Shown here: in pieces, positions 55,557-63,806 of the stretch | How the letters are laid out: each line of letters starts with the position of its first letter | Numbering within the stretch: the first letter of the stretch is position 1 | Assembly: GCA_047125605.1 (NCBI GenBank) | Contig: CP138932.1 | Location: forward strand, 2,294,001-2,358,000 | Direction: 5' to 3' | Length of the DNA: 64,000 nt | From: JAKVBK01 sp022447275 | GTDB taxonomy: Bacteria > Pseudomonadota > Alphaproteobacteria > Rhodobacterales > Rhodobacteraceae | Notes under the pieces: generated by a model | Databases searched by the model: none | What the model was told of the DNA's origin: nothing | Seen by the model: only the letters and a program-made list of their open reading frames with translations | Position numbers and translations under genes: made by a program

Positions 55557-56519
55557 TTAATCACAACGCCAATCGAAGAAGTCCTGCGGCGCGCGTTCCA
55601 GCAGGCGAGCAGCTATTTCTTGGCCCAAGGCGGCGCCATCCTCAATCGGGGCCGTGCCATGGTCATCCAGCATCTCAGATCCGTCGGGGCGAAGGATTTC
55701 TCCTCTCAGGCGAATCTGCCCGCCATCCAGCTCTGCAAGGCCTGCAATCGGCGTCTCGCAAGAGCCATCCAAAGCGGCCAGATACGCCCGCTCCGCGGCC
55801 AGCCGCATCCCCGTTGGCCCATCGTGAATCGCCTCAAGCATCTCTGCCGTGCGGCTGTCATCAGCCCGTCTTTCGATCCCAATCGCCCCCTGTGCCACAG
55901 CGGGCAGAAGGTCATTCTCAGAGATGGGCGTGCGCTTCACCTCATCCATGCCAAGCCGGTTCAGACCGGCACATGCCAGAAAGGTGCCCTCCGCTACACC
56001 GTCCTGTAGCTTGCGCATTCTGGTCTGAACATTGCCCCTGAACTCTACAATTTGCAGGTCTGGCCGACGGTAGAGCAGCTGTGCGCGGCGCCGCAGGGAA
56101 GAGGTCCCCACAACCGCGCCCTCTGCAAGATCCGTGAAATTGCGGCCATCGAGGGTGACGAAGGCATCGCGCACATCCTCACGGGGCAGGTAGGTCTCCA
56201 GCAGCAACCCTGCCGGTTGCTCGACGGGCATGTCCTTCATGGAATGCACGGCAATATCGATCTTCCCGGACAGCAGGTCGTCCTCGATCTCGCGGGTGAA
56301 CAGCCCCTTGCCACCCAATTCCTTGAGCGGCTTGTCTGCTTCGATCAGAAATCGGTCATCCCCGCTTGTTTTGATGATCACAATTTCAAACGCGTCTTCC
56401 GGCAGATCGAACGCAGCGCCCAGACGCCGTCGGGTTTCATACGCTTGAGCAAGGGCGAGCGGGGAGCCACGTGTGCCAATTTTGAGAGGCGACATTGGCG
56501 AGGGGAGCGTGATAGTCAT
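55557..56519 (-). CDS. hemC: Porphobilinogen deaminase (hydroxymethylbilane synthase)
   Basis: HemC polymerises four porphobilinogens to hydroxymethylbilane. The 320-residue protein has IGTRGSPLALAQA near the start, IVIIKTSGDD, KGLFTREIEDDLLSG, DIAVHSMKDMPVEQPAG, SLRRRAQLLYRRPDL and the dipyrromethane cofactor Cys in DGSCETPIAGLA (about 241-252). ATG 56519 is preceded by AAAGG; ATG 56495 is a shorter alternative. It is divergent from hemE, and an 18-bp PpsR-type palindrome lies between them. Confidence 0.96.
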   Translation of the reverse strand: MTITLPSPMSPLKIGTRGSPLALAQAYETRRRLGAAFDLPEDAFEIVIIKTSGDDRFLIEADKPLKELGGKGLFTREIEDDLLSGKIDIAVHSMKDMPVEQPAGLLLETYLPREDVRDAFVTLDGRNFTDLAEGAVVGTSSLRRRAQLLYRRPDLQIVEFRGNVQTRMRKLQDGVAEGTFLACAGLNRLGMDEVKRTPISENDLLPAVAQGAIGIERRADDSRTAEMLEAIHDGPTGMRLAAERAYLAALDGSCETPIAGLAELDGGQIRLRGEILRPDGSEMLDDHGTAPIEDGAALGQEIAARLLERAPQDFFDWRCD

Positions 56520-56570
56520 CGTCGAAACCTTTGGTCTTGCCCTCGTTGTCTTGACATTATCCGTCATGAG

Positions 56571-56588
56571 TGTCTAGTCAAGTTGACA
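56571..56588. promoter_or_regulatory. PpsR/CrtJ-type site between hemC and hemE
   Basis: TGTCTAGTCAAGTTGACA matches the CrtJ/PpsR consensus TGTC-N10-GACA exactly. It lies 52 bases upstream of hemC and 60 bases upstream of hemE. On the hemC strand, TTGACT within the site with TAATGT 16 bases on could be a -35/-10 pair, so binding would block it. A second copy lies upstream of hemF. The regulator gene is not in this window. Confidence 0.7.
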
Positions 56589-56647
56589 CATGCGCCCTGA
56601 TGATCTGTCAGACCCAGGCACCACACAACACATATGCGAGGACCTGT

Positions 56648-57691
56648 ATGGCCGAAACCAAGAAAATGATGCGGGTGTTGGCCGGGGAGACGTTGCCCAC
56701 ACCACCGATCTGGATGATGCGGCAGGCGGGGCGTTATTTGCCCGAGTATCGCGCGACCCGCGCCCAGGCAGGCGACTTTCTGTCCCTGTGCTACAATTCC
56801 GAACTGGCCGCCGAAGTCACCCTGCAGCCAATCCGGCGCTACGGGTTTGATGCGGCGATTCTCTTTGCCGATATCCTGCTGGTGCCCCAAGCCCTTGGCG
56901 CAGATCTTTGGTTTGTCACCGGGGAAGGCCCGCGTCTTTCGACAATCACCGAGCAAGGTGATTTCAACAAGCTGGTGGGCCGCGACGACATTCATGACCA
57001 TCTGGCCCCAGTGTATGAAACGGTGCGTATCCTTTCAAAGGAACTGCCATCCGAGACAACGCTAATCGGCTTTGCTGGCATGCCCTGGACTGTCGCAACC
57101 TACATGATCGCCGGCCGCGGCACACCTGACCAAGGGCCCGCCCATCGCTTGATGCAAACCAGCACGCCTCTGTTTGAAGCCCTGCTGATGCGCATCGAAG
57201 AAGCAACGGTGGAGTACCTGTCCATGCAGGTTCAGGCCGGGGCCGACTGCGTGAAACTGTTCGACAGTTGGGCCGGCAGCCTGAAAGGGGATGCGTTCCG
57301 CAAATATGCGCTTGAGCCCGCCGCGCGCATCACGTCAGCCCTGAAGGCGCGCCACCCCGGCCTGCCCGTCATTGCCTTCCCCCGCGAAGCCGGTGAGGGC
57401 TATGTCGGGTTCCACAAGGCCACAGGGGCCGATTGCGTGGCGCTGGACAACTCAGTGTCGCCCAGTTGGGCTGCCGCGAATGTGCAAAAGGATGGCTGCG
57501 TGCAAGGCAACTTGGCCTCCTCGCATATGGTGACAGGTGGACAGGCGCTGATTGATGAGACCCAGGCGATTGTCGAGGCATTCTCTAATGGGCCGCATAT
57601 CTTCAATCTGGGTCACGGCATCACCCCCGATGCAGACCCAGACAATGTATCCCTGATGATCGAGACCGTGCGCGCCGCGCAAACCGTCTAG
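56648..57691 (+). CDS. hemE: Uroporphyrinogen decarboxylase
   Basis: HemE removes four carboxyl groups from uroporphyrinogen III to give coproporphyrinogen III. The 347-residue protein has PPIWMMRQAGRYLPEYRATR (about 19-38), the substrate Asp in FDAAILFADILLVPQALG, GFAGMPWTVATYMIAG and VKLFDSWAGSL. The C-terminal FNLGHGITPDADPDNV is typical. ATG 56648 has GAGGACC upstream. It is divergent from hemC under a shared PpsR-type site. Confidence 0.97.
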   Translation: MAETKKMMRVLAGETLPTPPIWMMRQAGRYLPEYRATRAQAGDFLSLCYNSELAAEVTLQPIRRYGFDAAILFADILLVPQALGADLWFVTGEGPRLSTITEQGDFNKLVGRDDIHDHLAPVYETVRILSKELPSETTLIGFAGMPWTVATYMIAGRGTPDQGPAHRLMQTSTPLFEALLMRIEEATVEYLSMQVQAGADCVKLFDSWAGSLKGDAFRKYALEPAARITSALKARHPGLPVIAFPREAGEGYVGFHKATGADCVALDNSVSPSWAAANVQKDGCVQGNLASSHMVTGGQALIDETQAIVEAFSNGPHIFNLGHGITPDADPDNVSLMIETVRAAQTV

Positions 57692-57842
57692 ACACAAAGA
57701 AAGGCTCCCGCCACGGCGTGCGATCGCAAATCGCGTGCCCTGTTGGGCCGGGCAGGCACCCCTAAAGGGCTGCCTGCTGATCCGCGCGGGATCGCGCCGC
57801 AAGCGCTGCGCTGCCTTAGGCGTTCCAGAAACGGGTATACGC

Positions 57843-58961
57843 TCAGACTTTGGCTTGATGCCGGCTGGCCAGACGGCGCGCGATGACAAGCGTCAGGATT
57901 GCCGTTGAAGCACACAGACCCGCCACTACCCCGTTGGCCGAAATGCCCATCGAAGCGATAGAAAAGCCCCCGATCGCAGAGCCCACGGCTGCGCCCACGT
58001 AAATCGCCGCCGCATTCAGCGCCAACAAAACCGGGGCTGCCGCAGCATCCAGCGTAACGAGGCGGGCCTGCTGCGCCGCCACGAAGGACCAGCCCATGAG
58101 ATTTTGGAAAAATATCAGCAGGTAGACAGCGATGACGGGCATCGGCAGGGCAGAATAGGCGCAGAGCAGCACCATCTGACTTGTCGCGAGAATATAGAGC
58201 GTCCGCTGCGGACCCAGCTTATCGGCCATGAAGCCACCAAGCAGATTGCCGAGCACTGCCCCGATGCCAAGCACCAGCAGTGCGAGGGTAATCTGACCGG
58301 GTGTGAAGGCCATCTGCTCTTCCAACAGGGGCCCCATATAGGTGTAGACCACATAGATCGCACTCAGGAACGCCGCCGTGAACAGCACTGCCGCCATGAG
58401 ATGCGGCGTGGCCAACACCCGGCCCAAATCCGAAAGCGAGACCGGCTGGAACCGCAGCCCTGCTGGCACGCTGACCCATATCAGCCAGACGCATGGCAGC
58501 CCGATCACCACAACCAACGCAAAGGCCCATTGCCAGCCAAACGTATAAGCCAGATAGCTGCCAACGGGTACACCCAGCACCTGTGCAAGCGTCAGTCCGA
58601 AAAAGACAGCGGCAAGGGTTTTCGCGCGTTGCTCGGGCGGGCTAAGCGCCGCGACAACCGCCGCAGCAACGGGCGTGAACAGCCCGGCCCCGGCCGCCGA
58701 GATCACCCGCGCCACATTGAGCCAGAAGAAGTTGGGCGCCACCGCCGTTAGCAAGGCGGCCAAAACGAAAAGAGCCAGACCAAAGGCCATCACTCGTCTC
58801 CGCCCCAAGCGCCCGGTCAAAGACACCAGCAGCGGCGAGAGCAGCGCATAGGCCAACGCATAGGTTGTCATGACCTGGCCCGCGACATCCGCCGTAATCT
58901 CGAAACTGTCGGCCAGAGGGCTGAGCACGCCAATCACGACGAACGCCCCTATGCCAATCAC
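57843..58961 (-). CDS. MFS transporter (possible non-ATG start upstream)
   Basis: A major-facilitator protein of about 12 helices, resembling drug or sugar efflux carriers of the AraJ/DHA1 type. Visible are LSPLLVSLTGRLGRRRVMAFGL (loop 2-3 motif GRLGRRRV, about 47-56) and GVPVGSYLAYTFGWQWAF (motif C region). The GTG at 58961 starts mid-helix 1: the same frame continues upstream through RRLVAVLSASNFVIGIGAF back to an ATT at 59019-59021, seven bases past the hemF stop. The true protein is therefore probably about 20 residues longer (392 residues). The substrate is unknown. Confidence 0.85.
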   Translation of the reverse strand: MIGIGAFVVIGVLSPLADSFEITADVAGQVMTTYALAYALLSPLLVSLTGRLGRRRVMAFGLALFVLAALLTAVAPNFFWLNVARVISAAGAGLFTPVAAAVVAALSPPEQRAKTLAAVFFGLTLAQVLGVPVGSYLAYTFGWQWAFALVVVIGLPCVWLIWVSVPAGLRFQPVSLSDLGRVLATPHLMAAVLFTAAFLSAIYVVYTYMGPLLEEQMAFTPGQITLALLVLGIGAVLGNLLGGFMADKLGPQRTLYILATSQMVLLCAYSALPMPVIAVYLLIFFQNLMGWSFVAAQQARLVTLDAAAAPVLLALNAAAIYVGAAVGSAIGGFSIASMGISANGVVAGLCASTAILTLVIARRLASRHQAKV

Positions 58962-59027
58962 GAAATTGGATGCCGACAGAACAGCAACGAGACGTCGGGT
59001 GGAAACAGTCTGCTCAGTAATCTCGGA

Positions 59028-59921
59028 TCAGGTCCACTTGGCCAGGGGGGGCAGGCTCATCAGCACCGCGTTTGCATCATGTCCGGTCTCAAGCCCGAAC
59101 TTTGTGCCGCGGTCATAGACGAGATTGTACTCCGCATAAAGGCCCCGATGCACCAGCTGCGCCTCCTTGTCCGCCTCGCTCCAAGGATCATTGCGATGGC
59201 GCTCGGTGATGGGCAGGAAAGCAGGCAGGAAGGCGCGCCCCACATCCTGAGTAAAGGCAAAATCCGCGTTCCAGTCGCCGGTGTTCAAATCATCATAGAA
59301 GATCCCCCCAACGCCCCGCGCCCGGTTGCGGTGCGGCACATAGAAATACTCATCGGCCCAGGCCTTGAACCGGGGGTAATACTCCGTGTTATGACGGTCG
59401 CAGTAGGATTGCAGCACAGCATGGAAGGCGGCTGTGTCGGCTGGCACCTCAATGCAGGGGTTGAGATCAGAACCACCACCAAACCACCATGCCTGCGGCG
59501 TCCAGAACATGCGTGTGTTCATGTGAACCGCCGGCGTATGGGGATTGCGCATGTGGGCAACAAGGCTGATGCCCGCGGCCCAGAAGCGCGGATCGCTCTT
59601 TATGCCCGGCAAATCCCGACGGGCGGCCATTGCGGCCTGTGCGCGCGGCGCAAGCTTGCCATAGACAGTTGAGACGTTGACGCCAACTTTCTCAAACACT
59701 CTGCCGCCCCGCATCACGCTCATGAGGCCACCACCAGCGTCTGATCCGTCTTCGGAGCTGCGGCGCGTTTCGGTTACCTCAAAGCGGCCCGCGGGCAGAT
59801 CGGCAAAGGGCCCTTTGTCCTGACTGTCTTCCAGGGCCTCAAAGGCGGCAACAATGTCGTCGCGCAAACTGCGAAACCAAGCACTGGCGCGCGCCTTGTG
59901 ATCATCAAAGAGTTCCGTCAT
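59028..59921 (-). CDS. hemF: Oxygen-dependent coproporphyrinogen III oxidase
   Basis: HemF uses O2 to convert coproporphyrinogen III to protoporphyrinogen IX. The 297-residue protein shows GGGLMSVMRGGRVFEKVGVN (about 64-83), GISLVAHMRNPHTPAVHMNTR with the active-site histidines, WWFGGGSDLNP, RGVGGIFYDDLN and YNLVYDRGTKFGL. The ATG at 59921 is preceded by AAGGAC. A PpsR-type palindrome lies 28 bases upstream. The MFS gene follows within 10 bases of its stop and is probably cotranscribed. Confidence 0.97.
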   Translation of the reverse strand: MTELFDDHKARASAWFRSLRDDIVAAFEALEDSQDKGPFADLPAGRFEVTETRRSSEDGSDAGGGLMSVMRGGRVFEKVGVNVSTVYGKLAPRAQAAMAARRDLPGIKSDPRFWAAGISLVAHMRNPHTPAVHMNTRMFWTPQAWWFGGGSDLNPCIEVPADTAAFHAVLQSYCDRHNTEYYPRFKAWADEYFYVPHRNRARGVGGIFYDDLNTGDWNADFAFTQDVGRAFLPAFLPITERHRNDPWSEADKEAQLVHRGLYAEYNLVYDRGTKFGLETGHDANAVLMSLPPLAKWT

Positions 59922-59948
59922 GGGGCCGTCCTTTGTGGCATCGGAATA

Positions 59949-59966
59949 TGTCTAGCACACTAGACA
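59949..59966. promoter_or_regulatory. PpsR/CrtJ-type site upstream of hemF
   Basis: TGTCTAGCACACTAGACA is a perfect 18-bp palindrome matching TGTC-N10-GACA. It sits 28 bases upstream of the hemF ATG, so binding would overlap the start of transcription. It shares TGTCTAG with the hemC/hemE site. Confidence 0.75.
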
Positions 59967-60049
59967 CTAACTGCAAATCAGAGTTGACAGCCGCAGCGCG
60001 AATCCGAATTTCCTTGGTGTATCTTGCTATGAAAGGCTATCATTTCGCC

Positions 60050-60454
60050 ATGCGACGCTTCATGCCCCTTACTTTCGCCTTTGTTCTTGTAGGTCTCCTG
60101 GCGGCCTGCGGAACCCCTCAAGAGCAATGCATCCAGCGGGCAAGCAAAGACTTGCGTAAATTGGATGCTCTGATCGAGGAGGTCCGCATGAACATCGCAA
60201 GGGGTTATGCGAAGCAAGAAGAAACCTACACAACACCGGTTTGGCAGGTTTGCGCAGTGCGGCGTGACGCCGAGGGCAATATCATCGAGCAGGAATATTG
60301 CTGGCGGGATCAGGTGATGACACGTGAGAAAGACGTGCCAATCGACCCGGCCGTTGAAAAGCGCAAGCTGGCCGGACTGGAGCGCAAGCGCGAAAGCGTT
60401 GCCAAGGCCACCCGCCAAGCGATCGCCACCTGCCGCGCCACCTACCCGGAGTGA
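60050..60454 (+). CDS. Predicted lipoprotein, unknown function
   Basis: The 134-residue protein has a lipoprotein signal (MRRFMPLTFAFVLVGLLAACG, lipobox LAAC, Cys20). A helical mature part follows with CIQRASKDLRKLDALIEEV, the conserved-looking block YTTPVWQVCAVRRDAEG, YCWRDQVMTREKDVP and a C-terminal CRATYPE. Several Cys may form disulfides. The start could be ATG 60050 or 60029; 60050 begins the signal peptide. The next gene's GTG overlaps its stop (GTGA). Confidence 0.75.
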   Translation: MRRFMPLTFAFVLVGLLAACGTPQEQCIQRASKDLRKLDALIEEVRMNIARGYAKQEETYTTPVWQVCAVRRDAEGNIIEQEYCWRDQVMTREKDVPIDPAVEKRKLAGLERKRESVAKATRQAIATCRATYPE

Positions 60455-60753
60455 GCCACCCGCAGCGCGTCATTGCCCTGCTGGGCCTTTGGGCCGTTTT
60501 GTGTGTCACAGCCTTCGTGGCCCTCCATCAAACCGCGCCGAGCGGCGATGGCTTCACACGCGGTCTCAACCGGACATCCCTCTTCTTGCAATGGCAATTG
60601 GCAGCGTTGGTGCCCGGTGGTCTGGCCTACATTCTGGGCCAACGCCTGCCACCAGGCGCCCTCCGCAGATTATCCGCCGTCCCCGCCCAGTTAGTCATGG
60701 CGGCGCTGGTTGGCTTTCTGCTGCTGGTGATCTGGGCACAATTCATGGCCTGA
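60451..60753 (+). CDS. Small membrane protein (GTG start), unknown function
   Basis: The 100-residue protein has two or three hydrophobic segments: about 7-25 (VIALLGLWAVLCVTAFVAL), 47-63 (WQLAALVPGGLAYILG) and 78-98 (AQLVMAALVGFLLLVIWAQFM). It starts with GTG at 60451, which overlaps the upstream lipoprotein stop by 4 bases, indicating coupled translation. No named family is recognised. Confidence 0.7.
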   Translation: MSHPQRVIALLGLWAVLCVTAFVALHQTAPSGDGFTRGLNRTSLFLQWQLAALVPGGLAYILGQRLPPGALRRLSAVPAQLVMAALVGFLLLVIWAQFMA

Positions 60754-60794
60754 CCGCCCGAAGGCCCCTGACCAGCAAAACGATAGGGAAAAGG

Positions 60795-60890
60795 TGAGAG
60801 ATTGGACACGACCCAAGCGGGGCTCGTTGCGGCTGCTTCCTTCCGGACCTGACCGGGTTGGCGAGGCGCTCGCCCGCACCAACCTCTCAA
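60795..60890 (-). ncRNA. ffs: Small signal recognition particle RNA (4.5S)
   Basis: Read on the minus strand, the segment contains the universally conserved Ffh-binding core GTCAGGTCCGGAAGGAAGCA followed by GCC. The ends pair as GAGAGGTTGG with CCAATCTC to close the long hairpin of the bacterial 4.5S RNA; the downstream minus-strand sequence CTCACCTTTTCCC gives a T-rich end. The 96-base length is an estimate. It guides SRP-dependent protein targeting with Ffh and FtsY. Confidence 0.93.
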
Positions 60891-60936
60891 CGCGGGTATC
60901 TAACCGGCGCGCTCCACTTTCGCAAGAGGCCGTCAC

Positions 60937-61698
60937 TCATCCAGGCTGACGCTCTGCCCAACCGGCGAAAATCTTCTCCAACACCACAACCACGTAATAA
61001 AGAAGGATCCCCAACACGGCCAAGGCAATCAGCACGGCAAACATCAACGGGTAGTCCGAGTTGGTCTTGCCGCTGTCGAAAAGCGCGCCCAGACCGCGGC
61101 CATGGGGGCTGACGATCTCCATCAGATTGGTCCCGATAAAGGCCAGCGTGACCGCCACTTTCAAAGCCCCAAAAAACTCCGGCAATGTTTTGGGCAAAGC
61201 AATCTTCCAGAAGATCGTCATCTGGCTCGCGCCCAGAGACCGAAGGATATCGCGATATTCCGGCTCCAGTGTGCTCAAACCAATCGAGACAGAGACGGCA
61301 ATCGGAAAGAAGGAGATCATGAACGCGATCAGGATGGTGTTAAAATCATGCGCGCCCACGAACATCAGCGCGATTATGGGCACAACTGTGGCCTTCGGAA
61401 TGGCATTGAACCCCACCAACAGGGGGTAAAGCCCATCCCGCATCGTCCGTGAAAACCCCATGATCATGCCCAGCGCCGTGCCCACAACAATGGCCAAAAG
61501 CAATCCCGCAACCGTCCGCCATAGGGTTTGCCAGCCATAAACAAGGAACAATTCCCAGTAGCGCGTGAACGCGGGGCCGAGATCAGACGGGGACGCCATC
61601 TTGTAATTCGGCCAGTCATTGACCCACACGAGGGCCTCCCAAAGGCCCAGAAATACCAGCACTGCCAACACCGGCGTGATCACTTTGGAGATGTTCAT
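60937..61698 (-). CDS. ABC transporter permease (SsuC/ThiX/TauC type)
   Basis: The 253-residue permease has six predicted helices and the EAA-type loop SLEPEYRDILRSLGASQMTIFWKIALPKTLPE, typical of binding-protein-dependent importers. The N-terminal part shows VLVFLGLWEALVWV. It is last in the SBP-ATPase-permease operon and overlaps the ATPase by 4 bases. Substrate choices are sulfonate, taurine, nitrate or a thiamine precursor. Confidence 0.9.
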   Translation of the reverse strand: MNISKVITPVLAVLVFLGLWEALVWVNDWPNYKMASPSDLGPAFTRYWELFLVYGWQTLWRTVAGLLLAIVVGTALGMIMGFSRTMRDGLYPLLVGFNAIPKATVVPIIALMFVGAHDFNTILIAFMISFFPIAVSVSIGLSTLEPEYRDILRSLGASQMTIFWKIALPKTLPEFFGALKVAVTLAFIGTNLMEIVSPHGRGLGALFDSGKTNSDYPLMFAVLIALAVLGILLYYVVVVLEKIFAGWAERQPG

Positions 61699-62501
61699 TC
61701 CGCCGCCTCCTTGCGGTCATCATCCGCAGTGCGGCCTTGGGCGATCTGGATCTGGTGACGCAGGATATTCAGCCGCTCGGCGGCCTCTGGCGTATAGAGA
61801 TCATCCAGCGCGCGGGGCCCGGTCGCCGGCACATCCATAAGGTATTGCGTATGCGCAGGCCGCCCCGACATGACAACAACCTGATCGGCCAGAAAGATCG
61901 ATTCGCGCAGATCATGGGTGATCAGGAGGCCCGTAAAGGGCTCTTCCTGCTTCACCTTGTGCATGGTCTGCCACAGATCTTCGCGGGTGAAGGCATCAAG
62001 CGCCCCGAAGGGCTCATCGAGAATCAGCACCTCGGGCTTATGCACCAGCGCACGGCACAGGGACGCGCGTTGCCGCATGCCGCCCGAAAGCTCAGAGGGC
62101 CGCTTGTCCTCAAACCCACTCAAACCCACAAGGTCGAGCAGAAAGCGCGCGCGCTCTTCCTTCTGCGCACGGGTCAATTTATTGGGCACGATCTCCAGGG
62201 GCAGAACGACATTGTTCAGGATCGACCGCCATTCAAGCAGAACGGGGTTCTGAAACGCCATGCCCACAGTGCTGCGGGGGCCCCGCACCCGCTCCCCATG
62301 CAGCCACACTTCACCCTCATCCGGCTTCATCAGCCCGGACACCAGCCGGGTCAGCGTCGACTTTCCGCAGCCAGACGGGCCCACAACGGCCGTAAATCCA
62401 CCCTCCTCAATCGAAATGTTCAGGTGATCCAGCACATGCAATGGCCCGCTATCGGTCTCAAAGCGATGGGACACGTCCCTAATTTCGATCAGTGCAGTCA
62501 T
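61695..62501 (-). CDS. ABC transporter ATP-binding protein (SsuB/ThiZ type)
   Basis: The 268-residue ATPase has Walker A GPSGCGKSTLTRLVSG (about 42-57), signature LSGGMRQRASLCRAL and Walker B VLILDEPFGALD, then the H-loop LLITHDLRESI. The start ATG 62501 gives MTALIEIRDVSHRF; a longer in-frame ATG at 62543 is less likely. It overlaps the permease by 4 bases and follows the binding-protein gene at 62623 by 121 bases, a gap holding a repeat element. Confidence 0.92.
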   Translation of the reverse strand: MTALIEIRDVSHRFETDSGPLHVLDHLNISIEEGGFTAVVGPSGCGKSTLTRLVSGLMKPDEGEVWLHGERVRGPRSTVGMAFQNPVLLEWRSILNNVVLPLEIVPNKLTRAQKEERARFLLDLVGLSGFEDKRPSELSGGMRQRASLCRALVHKPEVLILDEPFGALDAFTREDLWQTMHKVKQEEPFTGLLITHDLRESIFLADQVVVMSGRPAHTQYLMDVPATGPRALDDLYTPEAAERLNILRHQIQIAQGRTADDDRKEAAE

Positions 62502-62539
62502 CGGCCCCCACGCCGGGCCATATCCGTGCGGTTGGCCCA

Positions 62540-62605
62540 TCATCTCGGAAAAAATACTCCCGCCGGAGGCCCCGGCAGGGGTGCGGCGCCCGGGCCGAAG
62601 GGCCC
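62540..62605. repeat. Dispersed palindromic intergenic repeat, diverged copy 3
   Basis: This copy has AAAAAATACTCCCGCCGGAG, then GC-rich inverted sequence. It matches the AAATACTCC core of copies 1 and 2 but has lost the GGGGGCAGCGCCCCC arm. It lies between the ABC substrate-binding and ATP-binding genes of one operon. Confidence 0.5.
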
Positions 62606-62622
62606 GAACACCACCGTGTCAG

Positions 62623-63639
62623 TTATTTGACGGCAAACAGGCCATCCGGCAGGTAGCTGCTGTCGAAGTAAGATGCGATCGGCAGAGGATCGTTCTGGAA
62701 TTCATAGGTCAGCTTCAACTGCTCAAGCGCTGCAGCAAAACGAGCCTCATCAATCCCACCCATGCCGTTGGCCATTACGTAATCGGTCAGAACATTGGCC
62801 GCGGTGGCAAGTTCAAGCCGGCGCTGCTCCAGCGCGACATCGGCCGCCGGGTTGCGGGCAATCACGGCCTTCGCACCCATCTCCGGATCTGCAATCACAT
62901 CTTTCCAACCGGCGGCAACCGCCGCAAGGAACGCTTTGAGCGTGTCTGCATTCTCTGCCGCCCAATCCGTGTTCACGAGGATCGCGTTTGAATAGAGCTC
63001 CAGTCCGTGATCGGCCATCAGGATCGTCGAGATGTCTTCCTCTGGCACGCCAAGGCGCACGAGATTGAGGAAAGAGGAAAACGAGAAGCCCGCCACGGCA
63101 TCCACTTCCCCTTCCGCCAACATGGGCTCGCGGGTCGGAAAGCCCACAGGCTCCACGGTCACCTTGGAAGGATCAATGCCCGCCGCATCGGCAAAGGCCG
63201 CGAACTGCGCCCAGGCACCATCCGGGGGCGGCGCGCCCAGGATACGGCCTTCGAGGTCAGCCGGCCCGGAGACACCCTGACTTTTGCGGCCAATAATGGC
63301 GAAGGGCGGCTTGTCATAAATCATCATCACCGCAGTGATCGGCGCACCTGGATTTTGATCCAGAAAGCGGATGACTGCGTTGATGTCACCGAAGCCAACC
63401 GGGAAGGCTCCCGTGGCGATCTTGGGGATCGTGTTGGTCGAGCCGGAGCCCGCCTCGATCGTGACATCGAGGCCTGCATCCCCGAAATGGCCATTATCAA
63501 TGGCTGCAAAGTAGGCCGCAGATGGGCCTTCGAATTTCCAGTCCAGAGCAAAGGGTACCTTGGTTTGTGCATGGGCAGCAGCAGCTGTCACAAGCGCGGC
63601 GGCAGCCAAAGCGGCAGTACGAAGCGGGCGCGTAAACAC
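62623..63639 (-). CDS. ABC transporter substrate-binding protein (NMT1/THI5-like)
   Basis: This 338-residue periplasmic protein has a signal peptide (MFTRPLRTAALAAAALVTAAAAHA) and an NMT1/SsuA-like fold. Visible segments are VPFALDWKFEGPSAAYFAAIDNGHF, the ligand-loop region GSGSTNTIPKIATGAFPVGFGDIN and GEVDAVAGFSFSSF. Relatives bind hydroxymethylpyrimidine derivatives, sulfonates or nitrate; no TPP riboswitch is visible, so the ligand is open. It leads the operon. Confidence 0.9.
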   Translation of the reverse strand: MFTRPLRTAALAAAALVTAAAAHAQTKVPFALDWKFEGPSAAYFAAIDNGHFGDAGLDVTIEAGSGSTNTIPKIATGAFPVGFGDINAVIRFLDQNPGAPITAVMMIYDKPPFAIIGRKSQGVSGPADLEGRILGAPPPDGAWAQFAAFADAAGIDPSKVTVEPVGFPTREPMLAEGEVDAVAGFSFSSFLNLVRLGVPEEDISTILMADHGLELYSNAILVNTDWAAENADTLKAFLAAVAAGWKDVIADPEMGAKAVIARNPAADVALEQRRLELATAANVLTDYVMANGMGGIDEARFAAALEQLKLTYEFQNDPLPIASYFDSSYLPDGLFAVK

Positions 63640-63806
63640 GGGGTCAACCTCCTGTCGGTTCTAGTATGCGGCGACAAAGATGGGGCAGAGCCAACTCCAG
63701 CGCCATTCGACCATGTCCCGGTCAGCAGGATCAGCGCGCAGACGCCAGTCATATGCCCACCGGGCAGGCAGTGCGCCTATGATTTAGGCAGATCAAAGCC
63801 GCCCTG

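Noticed and set aside
63640..63806. TPP riboswitch before the NMT1/THI5-like operon
   Set aside because: The conserved CTGAGA and related thi-box blocks are not present.
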